A DNA stretch of 64,000 nucleotides, taken from positions 1 to 64,000 of the IMG/VR virus record IMGVR_UViG_3300047552_000255; one strand, given 5' to 3'. The notes beneath the pieces were generated by a model. That model did not search any database, was not told where the DNA came from, and worked only from the letters and a program-made list of their open reading frames with translations. The position numbers and the translations under genes were made by a program. This document shows, piece after piece, positions 16,269-24,002 of the stretch (positions within the stretch are counted from its first letter, which is position 1; the number at the start of each line of letters is the position of its first letter). Source of the stretch: a virus.

Positions 16269-18058
16269 CAGCTTGCCTTCAGTTCTTGGATGGAGTTCGC
16301 CAGCTCAATGCCCATGACTTCCCGCTGGCCGACGATCATCAGCTCCCAGCCAAGCGACTTGAAGCCTCCGGGCAGAGTGTGCACCGTGTTCAGGTCCAGC
16401 TCTTTGGAGAACCGCAGCTCCGACCCGGCGTAGACGTACAACGTCACCGTGGACAGCACCGAGGGTGTCAGCGCCTGCAAGGTGGAGTCGTTCAGGGCGA
16501 TCTCGTTGAGCGCCCCGTGGTCGTTCAGGCCGGAGTACAGCGCCCCAGTCGCAAAGGTGGCGGCGTTGGTGGCGGTGATGGCTGCGTTGGACGCAGCAAC
16601 CGCAGCGGCGTACTGGACGTCGGCGGCGGAGTCTTCACGACCAAGCACCTGCACGTATCCCATGTTCACAGGCTGCGGGGCCCGGAACAGCTTGGACTTC
16701 CATGTGTAGGTCATCGGCACCGTACCGGTCGGGTCCAGCGAGTACAGGGCGTTGTTGGTCGAGTCGATATACAGAAGCTGCCCGCTCAACGGCTCGATGG
16801 TTGCAGCAGACACGCCGATGTTCACGGTCCGCATTCCGCTCTGCTCGCGCGGGGAGAACACGAACCCCAGTTTGTTGGAGCCGGTATCGTAGAAACCGTA
16901 GTAGCGCCCCTCGAACACCGCCCCGGTGATGGTGTACGGGTAGTAGGAGTTGAACTCTTGACGTGTAAGCACGGCGTCAGTTATCAAGCTGTCGCCACCA
17001 AGCCCGATGGACACGAGACCGTTGGAGCTGGCGTAGATCGCACCTGTCTCGTCGCCCGCCATCGAACGCTTGGACACGCAGGGCTCAAGGCGAGGAATCT
17101 TCTGGAAGGTGAAGGAGTCAGGGTAGACGCCGGAGCCGACGTATGGGTTGGTCTGTGTTGCCACGGCCAAGTTGTTGCCGAACGCCCAGATCGCCACGAT
17201 CTTCGACTCCAGCGCCTGCATGTACTTCACCGGCCAAGCGTGGGGGTAGCCCGGCTCGCAGAACCAGATTTCGTTCTCGCGGAACGCGGCCATCGTGCCC
17301 GACGGCAGGGAGACGATACCTTTGAGATCAGCCGACGGCGGTAGCCAGCCTACGGTCGCCAGCGGGTCGCCGGGGATGGCGGTGGACGCCAGTGTGTCAG
17401 TGTATGAGGCGGTGGCAAACGAGACTTGCGCCACGAGCTGGAACGTCGTGCCCGTCGTGCGGTACACCCGCTTGTAGACGTAGTTGCGCCCGGTCGTGCT
17501 TGGGTTGGTCGGGAATGTGACGGTGACGCCGCCTGTGGCCCCGAGGGTTGTCGTAGCTGACGGCGACGGAGCGGACTCCTCCAGCAGGACTGTGCCGAAC
17601 TGGGTCACGTACGTGAAGACGTACACGTAGGTTCCGGCCGGGACGCTACCTGTAGTGTTGGCAAGGGTCGGCGCAGCGGTGGGAGCCGGAACCCCCATCT
17701 CGTACTCGGCCACGGGGAACGGGCCGATGCCTGCGCCGGAGGCCATCGTCAGGTTTGTCTTCTTCGGGGCCGTGCCGTTGGTGTAGTAGATGCGGTACTC
17801 GGAGTCCGAGATCGGGCTACGCGCCACGTCGGTATCCGTCGCCCACGACAGGATGTAAGAGCCGCCAGCAGGCCCGAGCGAGTAGATCGACTTGGCGCTG
17901 GTAACAATGGTGGAGGACGCCTTGGACGGCGTGTTCAGCGCCCGCAGCGAACCAGAGGTCACGCGCACGTTCGTGGCGACCTGTGCTGCCTCATCGGGGA
18001 TGAGGTTCGGGGCTAGCTTGGGAGCCATCCCCTTGAACGAGCTGATGCTGATTTTCAT
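16268..18058 (-). CDS. Tail nozzle / phage stabilisation-type protein
   Basis: 596 residues. It begins MKISISSFKGMAPKLAPNLI followed by DEAAQVATNVRVTSGSLRAL, the common opening of the beta-propeller-like tail nozzle proteins of P22-like podoviruses. The body is beta-rich with repeated Trp/Tyr/Gly strands. The C-terminal part carries an insert of Ala-rich helix and ends with strand GWELMIVGQREVMGIELANS. It overlaps the holin by four bases. In podoviruses this protein extends the portal/adaptor channel and anchors the spikes. Confidence 0.75.
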   Translation of the reverse strand: MKISISSFKGMAPKLAPNLIPDEAAQVATNVRVTSGSLRALNTPSKASSTIVTSAKSIYSLGPAGGSYILSWATDTDVARSPISDSEYRIYYTNGTAPKKTNLTMASGAGIGPFPVAEYEMGVPAPTAAPTLANTTGSVPAGTYVYVFTYVTQFGTVLLEESAPSPSATTTLGATGGVTVTFPTNPSTTGRNYVYKRVYRTTGTTFQLVAQVSFATASYTDTLASTAIPGDPLATVGWLPPSADLKGIVSLPSGTMAAFRENEIWFCEPGYPHAWPVKYMQALESKIVAIWAFGNNLAVATQTNPYVGSGVYPDSFTFQKIPRLEPCVSKRSMAGDETGAIYASSNGLVSIGLGGDSLITDAVLTRQEFNSYYPYTITGAVFEGRYYGFYDTGSNKLGFVFSPREQSGMRTVNIGVSAATIEPLSGQLLYIDSTNNALYSLDPTGTVPMTYTWKSKLFRAPQPVNMGYVQVLGREDSAADVQYAAAVAASNAAITATNAATFATGALYSGLNDHGALNEIALNDSTLQALTPSVLSTVTLYVYAGSELRFSKELDLNTVHTLPGGFKSLGWELMIVGQREVMGIELANSIQELKAS

Positions 18059-18576
18059 TTTGCCGGGGCGCTGTTAGCCAGAAGTGTTGTCTTCTCTTGG
18101 CTGTTGCGGGTGGTGCCAAACCAGAACGCAATGGTCACGCCCCAAGCGGTGCCGAGCTGGCCCAGCATGATGAGCATCACCTGCGAGTCGGACGCCTTGA
18201 ACCAGCCTTGCAGCATGCCGAAAAGCGTCGTGAAGTAGCCCACCGTCACCATGAACGTGAGCGTCGCCGGGACGTACGAGCCTGTTGCCTTGAGCATGTC
18301 ACGGGCAGAGTTTCTATCCGCTGCGTGTACTTTCTCAATGTCGATGTCGTTCTGCTTGAGGAACTTCTGGAACTCGATTTCCGCAAGTTTCAGTTGAGCC
18401 ACTTGGGCCGGGTCGAGCTTTCCCCCCTGAATCGCATCCGTGACTGCCGAGACTGTCTTTTCAGATAAGCCCAGTTTATCAGCGACAAAGGAAGCAGCAA
18501 CGCCGCCAAGAGGACCACCGAGAGCAGTCCCAACAAGAGGAGCAACAGTTCCGAGAAGTTTCTTCCAATCATCCAT
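18055..18576 (-). CDS. Holin, 3TM GTA-type
   Basis: 173 residues. The N-terminal KKLLGTVAPLVGTALGGPLG hydrophobic segment is followed by a charged helix with DRNSARDMLKATGSYVP and two further membrane segments (about residues 100-125 and 132-155), ending in a charged tail. That is the layout of the 3TM holin family. It would make the inner-membrane lesions timing lysis. GGAGG lies five bases before the ATG. The first 45 codons are unusually rich in T-ending codons, exactly where a second ORF overlaps (18390-18572). Confidence 0.8.
   Translation of the reverse strand: MDDWKKLLGTVAPLVGTALGGPLGGVAASFVADKLGLSEKTVSAVTDAIQGGKLDPAQVAQLKLAEIEFQKFLKQNDIDIEKVHAADRNSARDMLKATGSYVPATLTFMVTVGYFTTLFGMLQGWFKASDSQVMLIMLGQLGTAWGVTIAFWFGTTRNSQEKTTLLANSAPAK
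18390..18572 (-). CDS. Candidate nested membrane peptide overlapping holin start (60 aa)
   Basis: Out-of-frame ORF whose ATG lies four bases after the holin ATG; the same GGAGG is nine bases upstream, so one ribosome-binding site could serve both starts. The product has one strong membrane segment (FSELLLLLLGLLSVVLLAAL...) and then a very basic tail. The overlap coincides with a switch to T-ending codons in the holin frame. It may be an antiholin-like partner, or a by-product of the Leu/Val/Gly-rich holin sequence. Confidence 0.3.
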   Translation of the reverse strand: MIGRNFSELLLLLLGLLSVVLLAALLLPLSLINWAYLKRQSRQSRMRFRGESSTRPKWLN

Positions 18577-18796
18577 TTAGACCTCCAAAAGATGACCCGT
18601 CGCGCGGGTCGTACTCTTCCACAAGCGTGTTCCACGTAACCCAGATACCGACGCCAACCCCACGCGCTTCGAGGTCACGACCTTCGTATGCGTACCGCTC
18701 TCGGATGTCCATCATTCGTCTGATAGCCAGTTCCATGAGCGGTGTGATACGTGGGTCGTTGAAGTCGATGTCGGCAAAGTTGACCAGTCGGCTCAT
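18569..18796 (-). CDS. Hypothetical protein in lysis cassette (75 aa)
   Basis: Starts MSRLVNFADIDFNDPRITPL; acidic and helical, no membrane segment. It overlaps the holin start by eight bases and its own start overlaps the stop of a 23-residue membrane peptide as ATGA, so it is embedded in the lysis operon. It contains the GGAGG for the holin in its last codons. No known domain. Confidence 0.65.
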   Translation of the reverse strand: MSRLVNFADIDFNDPRITPLMELAIRRMMDIRERYAYEGRDLEARGVGVGIWVTWNTLVEEYDPRDGSSFGGLNG

Positions 18797-18864
18797 AGCT
18801 TCATTGTTGTGCTGATGATCACGATGAAGATCAACAGGATCAGCAGTCCGTTAAACAGGTTCAC
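18793..18864 (-). CDS. Tiny membrane peptide in lysis cassette (23 aa)
   Basis: A GTG-started ORF (MNLFNGLLILLIFIVIISTT...) that is almost wholly one membrane segment. It overlaps the stop of the DUF5675 gene at its start and the next gene's ATG at its end, a coupled ATGA-type arrangement. Such single-span peptides often modulate holins. Because it is so short and uses GTG, it may be spurious. Confidence 0.4.
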   Translation of the reverse strand: MNLFNGLLILLIFIVIISTTMKL

Positions 18865-19304
18865 ATGTCCCTCACTTCGATCCAGACTTCTTCGCCATGC
18901 TCGATGGCATCCCTAATTTCAGAAAATACTCGTTCAAACGCTGCTCTTGACTCGGTGAGAGAATTTCCGTCGCTTCCGATTCCAGTTCCTGTGAGGATGC
19001 AGCCGTGGGTCTGCTTGTCGGAATTTCCGGGGTGAATCCTGACCCCCGTGAAGTTTTCAACACCAATAAGGAGAGGAAGATCACGCTGAAAGCGGTTGCT
19101 GAAAGTAATATCAACACGATAGCGGCCAGCAGGAATGGCAGTTTCTCCATAGATTTTTTCCTCTCGCACGACGTCTTCGAGCGTGTAGCACATGTCCACG
19201 CCGTCGATGTACATCTTCCCCAGCGTGCAGGACTTGCCACAGGCGGCGCGGATGACTTCGATAAGCATGGGTTTGTCCTTGAATATGGTTAGGTTTCGAC
19301 TCAC
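18861..19304 (-). CDS. DUF5675-family lysis-associated protein
   Basis: 147 residues. The core TLGKMYIDGVDMCYTLED, AIPAGRYRVDITFSNRFQ and VRIHPGNSDKQTHGCILTG matches DUF5675. The H-x-x-N...T-x-GC pattern resembles L,D-transpeptidase-like cell-wall enzymes, with the Cys as candidate nucleophile. It sits between the membrane and coiled-coil lysis genes, so a cell-wall role is plausible. Codon use changes from G/C-ending to mixed A/T-ending right after 19150, where an out-of-frame ORF begins. Confidence 0.75.
   Translation of the reverse strand: MSRNLTIFKDKPMLIEVIRAACGKSCTLGKMYIDGVDMCYTLEDVVREEKIYGETAIPAGRYRVDITFSNRFQRDLPLLIGVENFTGVRIHPGNSDKQTHGCILTGTGIGSDGNSLTESRAAFERVFSEIRDAIEHGEEVWIEVRDM
18872..19150 (-). 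CDS. Candidate nested membrane protein inside the DUF5675 gene (92 aa)
   Basis: Same strand, different frame. AGAGGA lies eight bases before the ATG. The product starts MEKLPFLLAAIVLILLSATA, has a single membrane segment of about 28 residues and a 58-residue soluble tail (PTSRPTAASSQELESEATEI... region) with no Cys. The nested frame shows ordinary codons (CTG, GTG, ATC, TTC), while the DUF5675 frame loses its G/C-ending preference only across this interval. An inner-membrane lysis factor (antiholin or spanin-like) is a reasonable guess; no homology was recognised. Confidence 0.5.
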   Translation of the reverse strand: MEKLPFLLAAIVLILLSATAFSVIFLSLLVLKTSRGSGFTPEIPTSRPTAASSQELESEATEILSPSQEQRLNEYFLKLGMPSSMAKKSGSK

Positions 19305-19708
19305 TGCTCTGTCTGTTTGTCTGTTGCTCTACGACCCATCGTCTGCTCCGGCTTGATGAGTTCTTCGATCTCTTCGCGCAGCGGTGCCGGGATGCTGATG
19401 TCGTGCAGGGTTAGCAGGTCCATCAGCTTGTGGACAGCCATCTCCAGCTTTGTGATCGTGCGTTGCTGCATGTGCACCTTGCGGTCCATCTTGTGGAACT
19501 CGCCGCGCAGAAGCTCCATCTCGACCGACATTGCCTTGATGGACTGGCGGAATGCTTCAAACTGCTCCGCTGTGGCAGCAGAACTCGTCTGACCGGCCTT
19601 CTCTGCCCGGAAGAAACTGATAGCCTTCATCCCGGCGACCGCGATCAGGCCCAACGTGCCAGTTCCTGCGGCTACCTTCTCTAGAACACTCAAGTTTTCA
19701 AAGCTCAT
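19301..19708 (-). CDS. Membrane-anchored coiled-coil protein, spanin-like
   Basis: 135 residues from the ATG at 19708, which overlaps the upstream stop as ATGA. A longer frame to 19948 is only a shadow of the upstream gene. One membrane segment (about residues 12-32: AAGTGTLGLIAVAGMKAISF) is followed by an extended helical coiled coil (residues 45-105), then a charged tail. This shape is compatible with an i-spanin (Rz-like) protein or a tail-length unrelated membrane tether. No o-spanin lipoprotein was found next to it. Confidence 0.65.
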   Translation of the reverse strand: MSFENLSVLEKVAAGTGTLGLIAVAGMKAISFFRAEKAGQTSSAATAEQFEAFRQSIKAMSVEMELLRGEFHKMDRKVHMQQRTITKLEMAVHKLMDLLTLHDISIPAPLREEIEELIKPEQTMGRRATDKQTEQ

Positions 19709-20118
19709 TCCGCATCCGCCAGTGTGTGCGCCCCCACCCATACTTCGCCAATACACATGGCAAGTACGGTGATGTCTGCTGCGCCTGAGGGGCGTACCTG
19801 ATTGCCTGTGAAGCTGAAGAACGTGAACAGCCAGAGTGACAGGCCAAACAAAATGAACAGGAACAGGATGGGCTTCGGTATGCCCTTGGCGAGGTGGAAT
19901 GCGATCAGAAACTTCGCGCAGGCGTAGAACCCGAAGATCGCCGCCCATGCCTCCGGGCTGGCGAACTTGAGCATGGTGTCGTAGGCACCGCCCTCTGTGT
20001 GGGCAGTGATGAAGCCAATGGACAGCAAGCTGGCGATGATCGCCATCATGATCCGCACTGCGGTCACGTCGGCCAGAACGATGCTGGCAATCTTGCGCTC
20101 AATGGGCGAAAGGATCAT
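19705..20118 (-). CDS. Integral membrane protein, holin-like
   Basis: 137 residues with about four hydrophobic segments (roughly 23-40, 55-75, 82-103 and 112-130). It precedes the spanin-like and DUF5675 genes with four-base overlaps on both sides, so it is part of the lysis cassette. It may be a second holin or an antiholin. It has no charge or motif signature that identifies a family. Confidence 0.65.
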   Translation of the reverse strand: MILSPIERKIASIVLADVTAVRIMMAIIASLLSIGFITAHTEGGAYDTMLKFASPEAWAAIFGFYACAKFLIAFHLAKGIPKPILFLFILFGLSLWLFTFFSFTGNQVRPSGAADITVLAMCIGEVWVGAHTLADAE

Positions 20119-20384
20119 GGCTTCGGATACTTGGCCTTGACAGCCAAGCAGGCGTCTTTGTATGCCTGAATCTGGGCGGCATCGTCCTTCACCAGACCGT
20201 CGATCAGGTCAATCAGCGGCGGGTACTCCGCGCGGCGCAGGTCTGCGTAGGTGGGCGCAGGTGGCACGGGCTTGAGGGCTTCAGCTTCCTCGTCGGTGAT
20301 GGCAACGGAGCCAGCAGGGAGGAGGTTGATGAAGTTGTCATCGTCCAGAAAGTGGACGGTGTTGTCGGGGGACTTGTAGTGCAT
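20115..20384 (-). CDS. Small tail-fibre-associated protein (89 aa)
   Basis: Begins MHYKSPDNTVHFLDDDNF and has a C-terminal helix YPPLIDLIDGLVKDDAAQIQ that is widespread in short proteins encoded just after tail-fibre genes. It directly follows the fibre gene (10-base gap) and overlaps the lysis cassette by four bases. Probably a fibre accessory or assembly protein. Confidence 0.7.
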   Translation of the reverse strand: MHYKSPDNTVHFLDDDNFINLLPAGSVAITDEEAEALKPVPPAPTYADLRRAEYPPLIDLIDGLVKDDAAQIQAYKDACLAVKAKYPKP

Positions 20385-20393
20385 GGTGATTCC

Positions 20394-21749
20394 TTATCGA
20401 AGTTCAGCCGCGCCACCAGACATAGTTCCTGTCCAGAGATAGCTGGCCCCCGGAGGCACAATCCCTGATGCGTGCCCGCGTCCGTTAGAGCCAGAACCGG
20501 CTCGCCCATATCCACACTCGGAAACACCTATTCCAGCCACGCGCAGGTCTAGCGTCACGGCGGAGTCCACGTTGTTGCCGATGAACCCCACAACATAGAT
20601 GGGTCGCCCTGTGGTGTTGTAGTAGGTGGTGCCTGCGGAGCGAGATGCTGTCTGCCACGTCTGCCCGTAGCCCAGAGCCAGCATTGCTGCGGTTGCCTGC
20701 CCGCCAGCGCCCTGAACCGTAGAAGGTGCGGACGCCCAAGTGCCAGCCGTTGCCTGCGTGGAGTCGATGAAGCCAATGACTCGGTACGCCACGTTGGAGC
20801 GAGCGGTGGTCGAGTAGGCTACGTTGGCGGAGTCAGCGGCGGCGGATATGGCTGTCGTGCTGATCAAGCCGGTCTCATCCAACGTGATGCCGCCGGTTGT
20901 GGTGCTGACAGAGTTGTACTGGTTGATGACAGCCAGTTCGATGGTCCCAGCGTTGTTGATCGCAAGGACGTACAGGCGCGATGCGACTGCGTTGGATGTG
21001 CCGAGGGTCGCGCCGCTTGGGATAACCAGATCGGCAGGTGTGCTCTTGACAGTGGTGACAGCGCCGCTGTTGGCCGTGGTGCTGCGGAAGTCGAGCGTGA
21101 GCGCCGGGGCAGTGACCGTCATCGCGCTTGCGGCGACAGTGGCACCAACGGCCTTGATGTCTGCGTACTGAGTGGTCGTAGTCCACGCGGGTGGGAGGTC
21201 AACGCCCTGAGAAGCCAGAACCTGCCCGGCGGTGCCAAGGCCCAAGAAGCCTGTGGTTCCGACAGCGGACTGGTACGGCAAAGCGCCGATAGCCCCGGCA
21301 GCGAGGTTGGTCGCCGTGGTCGCAGCAGTTGCCGAAGACGCTGTTCCCGTCAGGTTTCCGGTGACGTTGCCAGTGACGTTGCCCGTCACGTTACCGACGA
21401 AGGACGATGCTGTTACAGGGCCGGTGAAGGTCGGGCTGTCCAGCGGGGCCAGCTCGTTGATCACGGCGGCGGTCAGGTTCAGGGAAACGCGGGTGCCAGC
21501 GCCGGAGGCGGCGAACGCGCGAGCGGAAGTGCCGTCTTGTGCCCGGTCGATGGTGAACACGTCTACAGCACGGGTGGTGACCTTGACAACTTCTGGGACG
21601 TTGCCGCTGTCGAGCAGGGTGACGTAGAAGTACCCGCTGGATGGGAACTTGCTGCCCGTACCGGCAGCCACAGTCATGGACGTGGCTACGTTGGTGATGT
21701 CTGCCGCCAAGGTCGTGACGGCGTTATTTGTAAGCTGTGCGCGAGCCAT
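20394..21749 (-). CDS. Tail fibre protein
   Basis: 451 residues. The N-terminal 90 residues are a compact attachment-like module; then comes PTFTGPVTASSFVGNVTGNV with VTGN repeats typical of fibre shafts; the C-terminal 230 residues are Ser/Thr/Gly/Tyr-rich beta sequence ending GASYLWTGTMSGGAAELR. AGGAG precedes the ATG by about seven bases. It has its own promoter with the operator element (21774-21802). Confidence 0.8.
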   Translation of the reverse strand: MARAQLTNNAVTTLAADITNVATSMTVAAGTGSKFPSSGYFYVTLLDSGNVPEVVKVTTRAVDVFTIDRAQDGTSARAFAASGAGTRVSLNLTAAVINELAPLDSPTFTGPVTASSFVGNVTGNVTGNVTGNLTGTASSATAATTATNLAAGAIGALPYQSAVGTTGFLGLGTAGQVLASQGVDLPPAWTTTTQYADIKAVGATVAASAMTVTAPALTLDFRSTTANSGAVTTVKSTPADLVIPSGATLGTSNAVASRLYVLAINNAGTIELAVINQYNSVSTTTGGITLDETGLISTTAISAAADSANVAYSTTARSNVAYRVIGFIDSTQATAGTWASAPSTVQGAGGQATAAMLALGYGQTWQTASRSAGTTYYNTTGRPIYVVGFIGNNVDSAVTLDLRVAGIGVSECGYGRAGSGSNGRGHASGIVPPGASYLWTGTMSGGAAELR

Positions 21750-21773
21750 TGGCTACTCCTGCGAAGTTATGCT

Positions 21774-21802
21774 AGTTTAACCGACTAACACGCTTACATC
21801 AA
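21774..21802 (-). promoter_or_regulatory. Minus-strand promoter with operator in spacer
   Basis: -35 TTGATG (21797-21802), exactly 17 bp spacer, -10 TAAACT (21774-21779). The spacer ends with the element CTAACACGCTTA on the plus strand (21785-21796), i.e. TAAGCGTGTTAG on the transcribed side. It drives the fibre and lysis genes. Confidence 0.6.
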
Positions 21803-21803
21803 C

Positions 21804-22142
21804 TCAGATGTGTTTGCCGCGCCGGTCGAATGGGTCCAGAAAGTGCTTGGCGAACCAGACTGCCACCGTATGCCGCCAGTCGCTGTAGTGGTCCTTGTAA
21901 CGGGTCAGGCGCTCGGACACGGTCATTTCCTTGGGTAGGTCAAGGAACAGCAGGGTGACAAGCACATTGGCTGTGAAGTCGATCATCAGCCCCAGCAGCA
22001 GGACGGAGTAGGCAAACGGCTTACAGACCCACGTCAGCTTGTCTTCTGCGTAGGCCCGGTCAAGGCTCATGACGGCCAAGAAGAACATCCACAGGACGCA
22101 GAGCAGGACGTAGTAGGCGGCGATGGTGTACAGGATTTCCAT
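21804..22142 (-). CDS. Membrane protein (112 aa)
   Basis: Two to three membrane segments (residues about 5-25, 45-67) and a soluble C-terminal part rich in Trp/His/Arg/Asp (DHYSDWRHTVAVWFAKHF). It is encoded within the fibre cluster, between the cupin-like gene and the fibre promoter. It could be involved in superinfection exclusion or lysis control; nothing in the sequence decides. Confidence 0.65.
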   Translation of the reverse strand: MEILYTIAAYYVLLCVLWMFFLAVMSLDRAYAEDKLTWVCKPFAYSVLLLGLMIDFTANVLVTLLFLDLPKEMTVSERLTRYKDHYSDWRHTVAVWFAKHFLDPFDRRGKHI

Positions 22143-22144
22143 GT

Positions 22145-22501
22145 TTACTCCTTGGCTGTCAGTGGGTGGGAATACTCCATCGGGTCGCCGCCCGGCGGGA
22201 TCATGTCCGGGTCGAGCAGTTCCCCGGCTGGGTCGCGCAGGGCGTGGATGCAGTACGCCAGCGTGTCGTCCTCAAGGGCCACCAGCGTGTGCAGCTTTCT
22301 GGCGCGAATGTAGATCATCTGGGGGGCTTTGAAGACCTTCTCCACACCCTCAACTGCCACACGCAGTGAACCCTTCGCCAGCAGCGTCAGGTGGTCAAAG
22401 TGGTGGTCGTGCGGCTGCTCAACGTCACCGGCCCGGACAAAGTGCATCTGCCTTGTCCACAGGTTGGCAACGGTGCCTAGCTGGATGACTGGGTCGCTCA
22501 C
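22145..22501 (-). CDS. Cupin-fold protein
   Basis: 118 residues. The pattern QPHDHHFDHLTLLAKGSLRV is a cupin metal-binding motif (HxH...G), and the second half has HTLVALEDDTLAYCIHALRD. Small cupins are found between tail genes of several phages; the substrate is unknown. It overlaps the DUF4376-type gene by four bases. Confidence 0.75.
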   Translation of the reverse strand: MSDPVIQLGTVANLWTRQMHFVRAGDVEQPHDHHFDHLTLLAKGSLRVAVEGVEKVFKAPQMIYIRARKLHTLVALEDDTLAYCIHALRDPAGELLDPDMIPPGGDPMEYSHPLTAKE

Positions 22502-23214
22502 AGGGTCACCGCCGGGATCGCGTATCCGAGGGCCGGGACAACCACCGAGTTCACCTCTTCAACCGTTGTGCATGCGTCAACCATCGACGCCAGAGTCTTC
22601 TCCTGTGTGAAGCAGGACTGAACGTGCTGGGCAACTGCGGCTGCAACGGCGCTCACCGCAGCCAGATCAAGCTGAACGAACACGCCATTCGCGTCCTTCC
22701 AGTCGATGGCCTGAAGCGCCCCGCTCTGCAAACTCAGCATGGCCCCGGTGATCAAGCCCTGAGACTCGCGGTCTGTACGCACCTTAGCACCGCCAACAAC
22801 AATACCAGCCACCTCAACGGAGTACCGCCAGTTGGCGATAGCGGCCTTCTTCAGGGTCTTGGCCCGCTCAAGCGAATCTGCTGGCAGCGGAACCGTGGAC
22901 TGCCCCGGAGTCATCTCCTGACCGACAACAGACGCAACAGTTGAGAACACCTGATCCGCAGTGGACGACAGGTTGCGCTCCATGTGTTCAAACCATTCCT
23001 TCTGGGCGAACTTCAGCACGTAGGCTTCGAGGTCTGCGCCAGTGGGTGCTGGGTACGGCAGCATGATGTTCACATCGCTGCGGCAGCGCAGGATATTCCC
23101 GTCGGCATCGACGGTGGTCGCCAGAGACGCCTCCGTCAGAAGATCGGTGTAGAAGCGCACTTCCACGCAGTTCTCTGCGGGGTTCGTAGAGATGTACTTG
23201 TATTTCAGGTTCAT
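22498..23214 (-). CDS. Tail-fibre assembly-like protein with DUF4376 region
   Basis: 238 residues from the ATG at 23214 that overlaps the adhesin stop as ATGA; a longer frame to 23454 is a shadow of the Gly-rich gene. The C-terminal 110 residues (from ERAKTLKKAAIANWRYSVEV) have the alternation and terminal W-x-x-A-N-G-V pattern of DUF4376, a domain of tail-fibre accessory proteins. Position just after the adhesin supports a chaperone role. Confidence 0.7.
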   Translation of the reverse strand: MNLKYKYISTNPAENCVEVRFYTDLLTEASLATTVDADGNILRCRSDVNIMLPYPAPTGADLEAYVLKFAQKEWFEHMERNLSSTADQVFSTVASVVGQEMTPGQSTVPLPADSLERAKTLKKAAIANWRYSVEVAGIVVGGAKVRTDRESQGLITGAMLSLQSGALQAIDWKDANGVFVQLDLAAVSAVAAAVAQHVQSCFTQEKTLASMVDACTTVEEVNSVVVPALGYAIPAVTL

Positions 23215-24002
23215 GTTGAAGTTCCCGTTCGTGTTCCGGTGCTGACCCATGTGATGTTTGCGGTTCCAGTGCCCCAGTTGCCGCGCGCGCCAGCAGAGCC
23301 GCCTGCTCCAGTTCCACCGCCAGAGCCACCCGAGCCCCCTGCGCCGCCGGGGCCGGAGCCACCAGTTCCGCCTGTAGCGCCGGGAGATGCGCCGCCGGGG
23401 CCACCAGCACCGCCAGTACCGGACCCCGGAGAGCCGCCGCCGTAAGAGGGCCATCCATACCCACCGACACCGCCGCCGCCAGTGTCTTTGCCGCCCGTAC
23501 CGCCGCCACCGCCACCGCCGCCACCTGCTCCGGGCGACCCAGCAGAACCGCCAGTGCCGCCAGTGCCCCCAATGAGTGTGCCTACGTTGTCAACAGTGCA
23601 GGCCACAGACACAGCAAGCGCAGTACCGCCAGTTCCGCCGTTTGTGCCGTACGAACTACCTCCGGGGCTTCCGGGCCAACCGCCAGTGAAATTGCCGCCA
23701 CCAGCACCGCCAGCACCGCCAGAGCCATTGACCGCCGTACCGTTCGCACCAGTAGCCCCTGATACGGTGCCGTTGTTGACGAACTTGACGCCGTTGGGGA
23801 ACGAGCCTGAAATCGTGAGCGCCGGGGTGCCGACTGCGGTTGAGCCGATGGTCCCTGATGGGAGTGTGCCGATGACGTATGTAGATGTGTTCCACCCAGC
23901 AGCAATCGCGGCGGTGCGGAAATCTACGTTGTTGGCGGCTGACAGGTTGAATGTGAAGTCGGACGTGCCAACGCCAAGCAACATCTGTTGGATGCCAGCC
24001 AT
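23211..24002 (-). CDS. Glycine-rich receptor-binding adhesin
   Basis: 263 residues. After an N-terminal beta module (about residues 1-75) the protein is dominated by Gly-rich motifs (GGTGGTGGSAGSPGAGG and similar) with a few aromatic/charged inserts. This matches the polyglycine type II sandwich of Gp38-type adhesins that tip long tail fibres. Start abuts the TAA of the fibre gene. It likely sets host specificity together with the upstream fibre. Confidence 0.7.
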   Translation of the reverse strand: MAGIQQMLLGVGTSDFTFNLSAANNVDFRTAAIAAGWNTSTYVIGTLPSGTIGSTAVGTPALTISGSFPNGVKFVNNGTVSGATGANGTAVNGSGGAGGAGGGNFTGGWPGSPGGSSYGTNGGTGGTALAVSVACTVDNVGTLIGGTGGTGGSAGSPGAGGGGGGGGGTGGKDTGGGGVGGYGWPSYGGGSPGSGTGGAGGPGGASPGATGGTGGSGPGGAGGSGGSGGGTGAGGSAGARGNWGTGTANITWVSTGTRTGTST

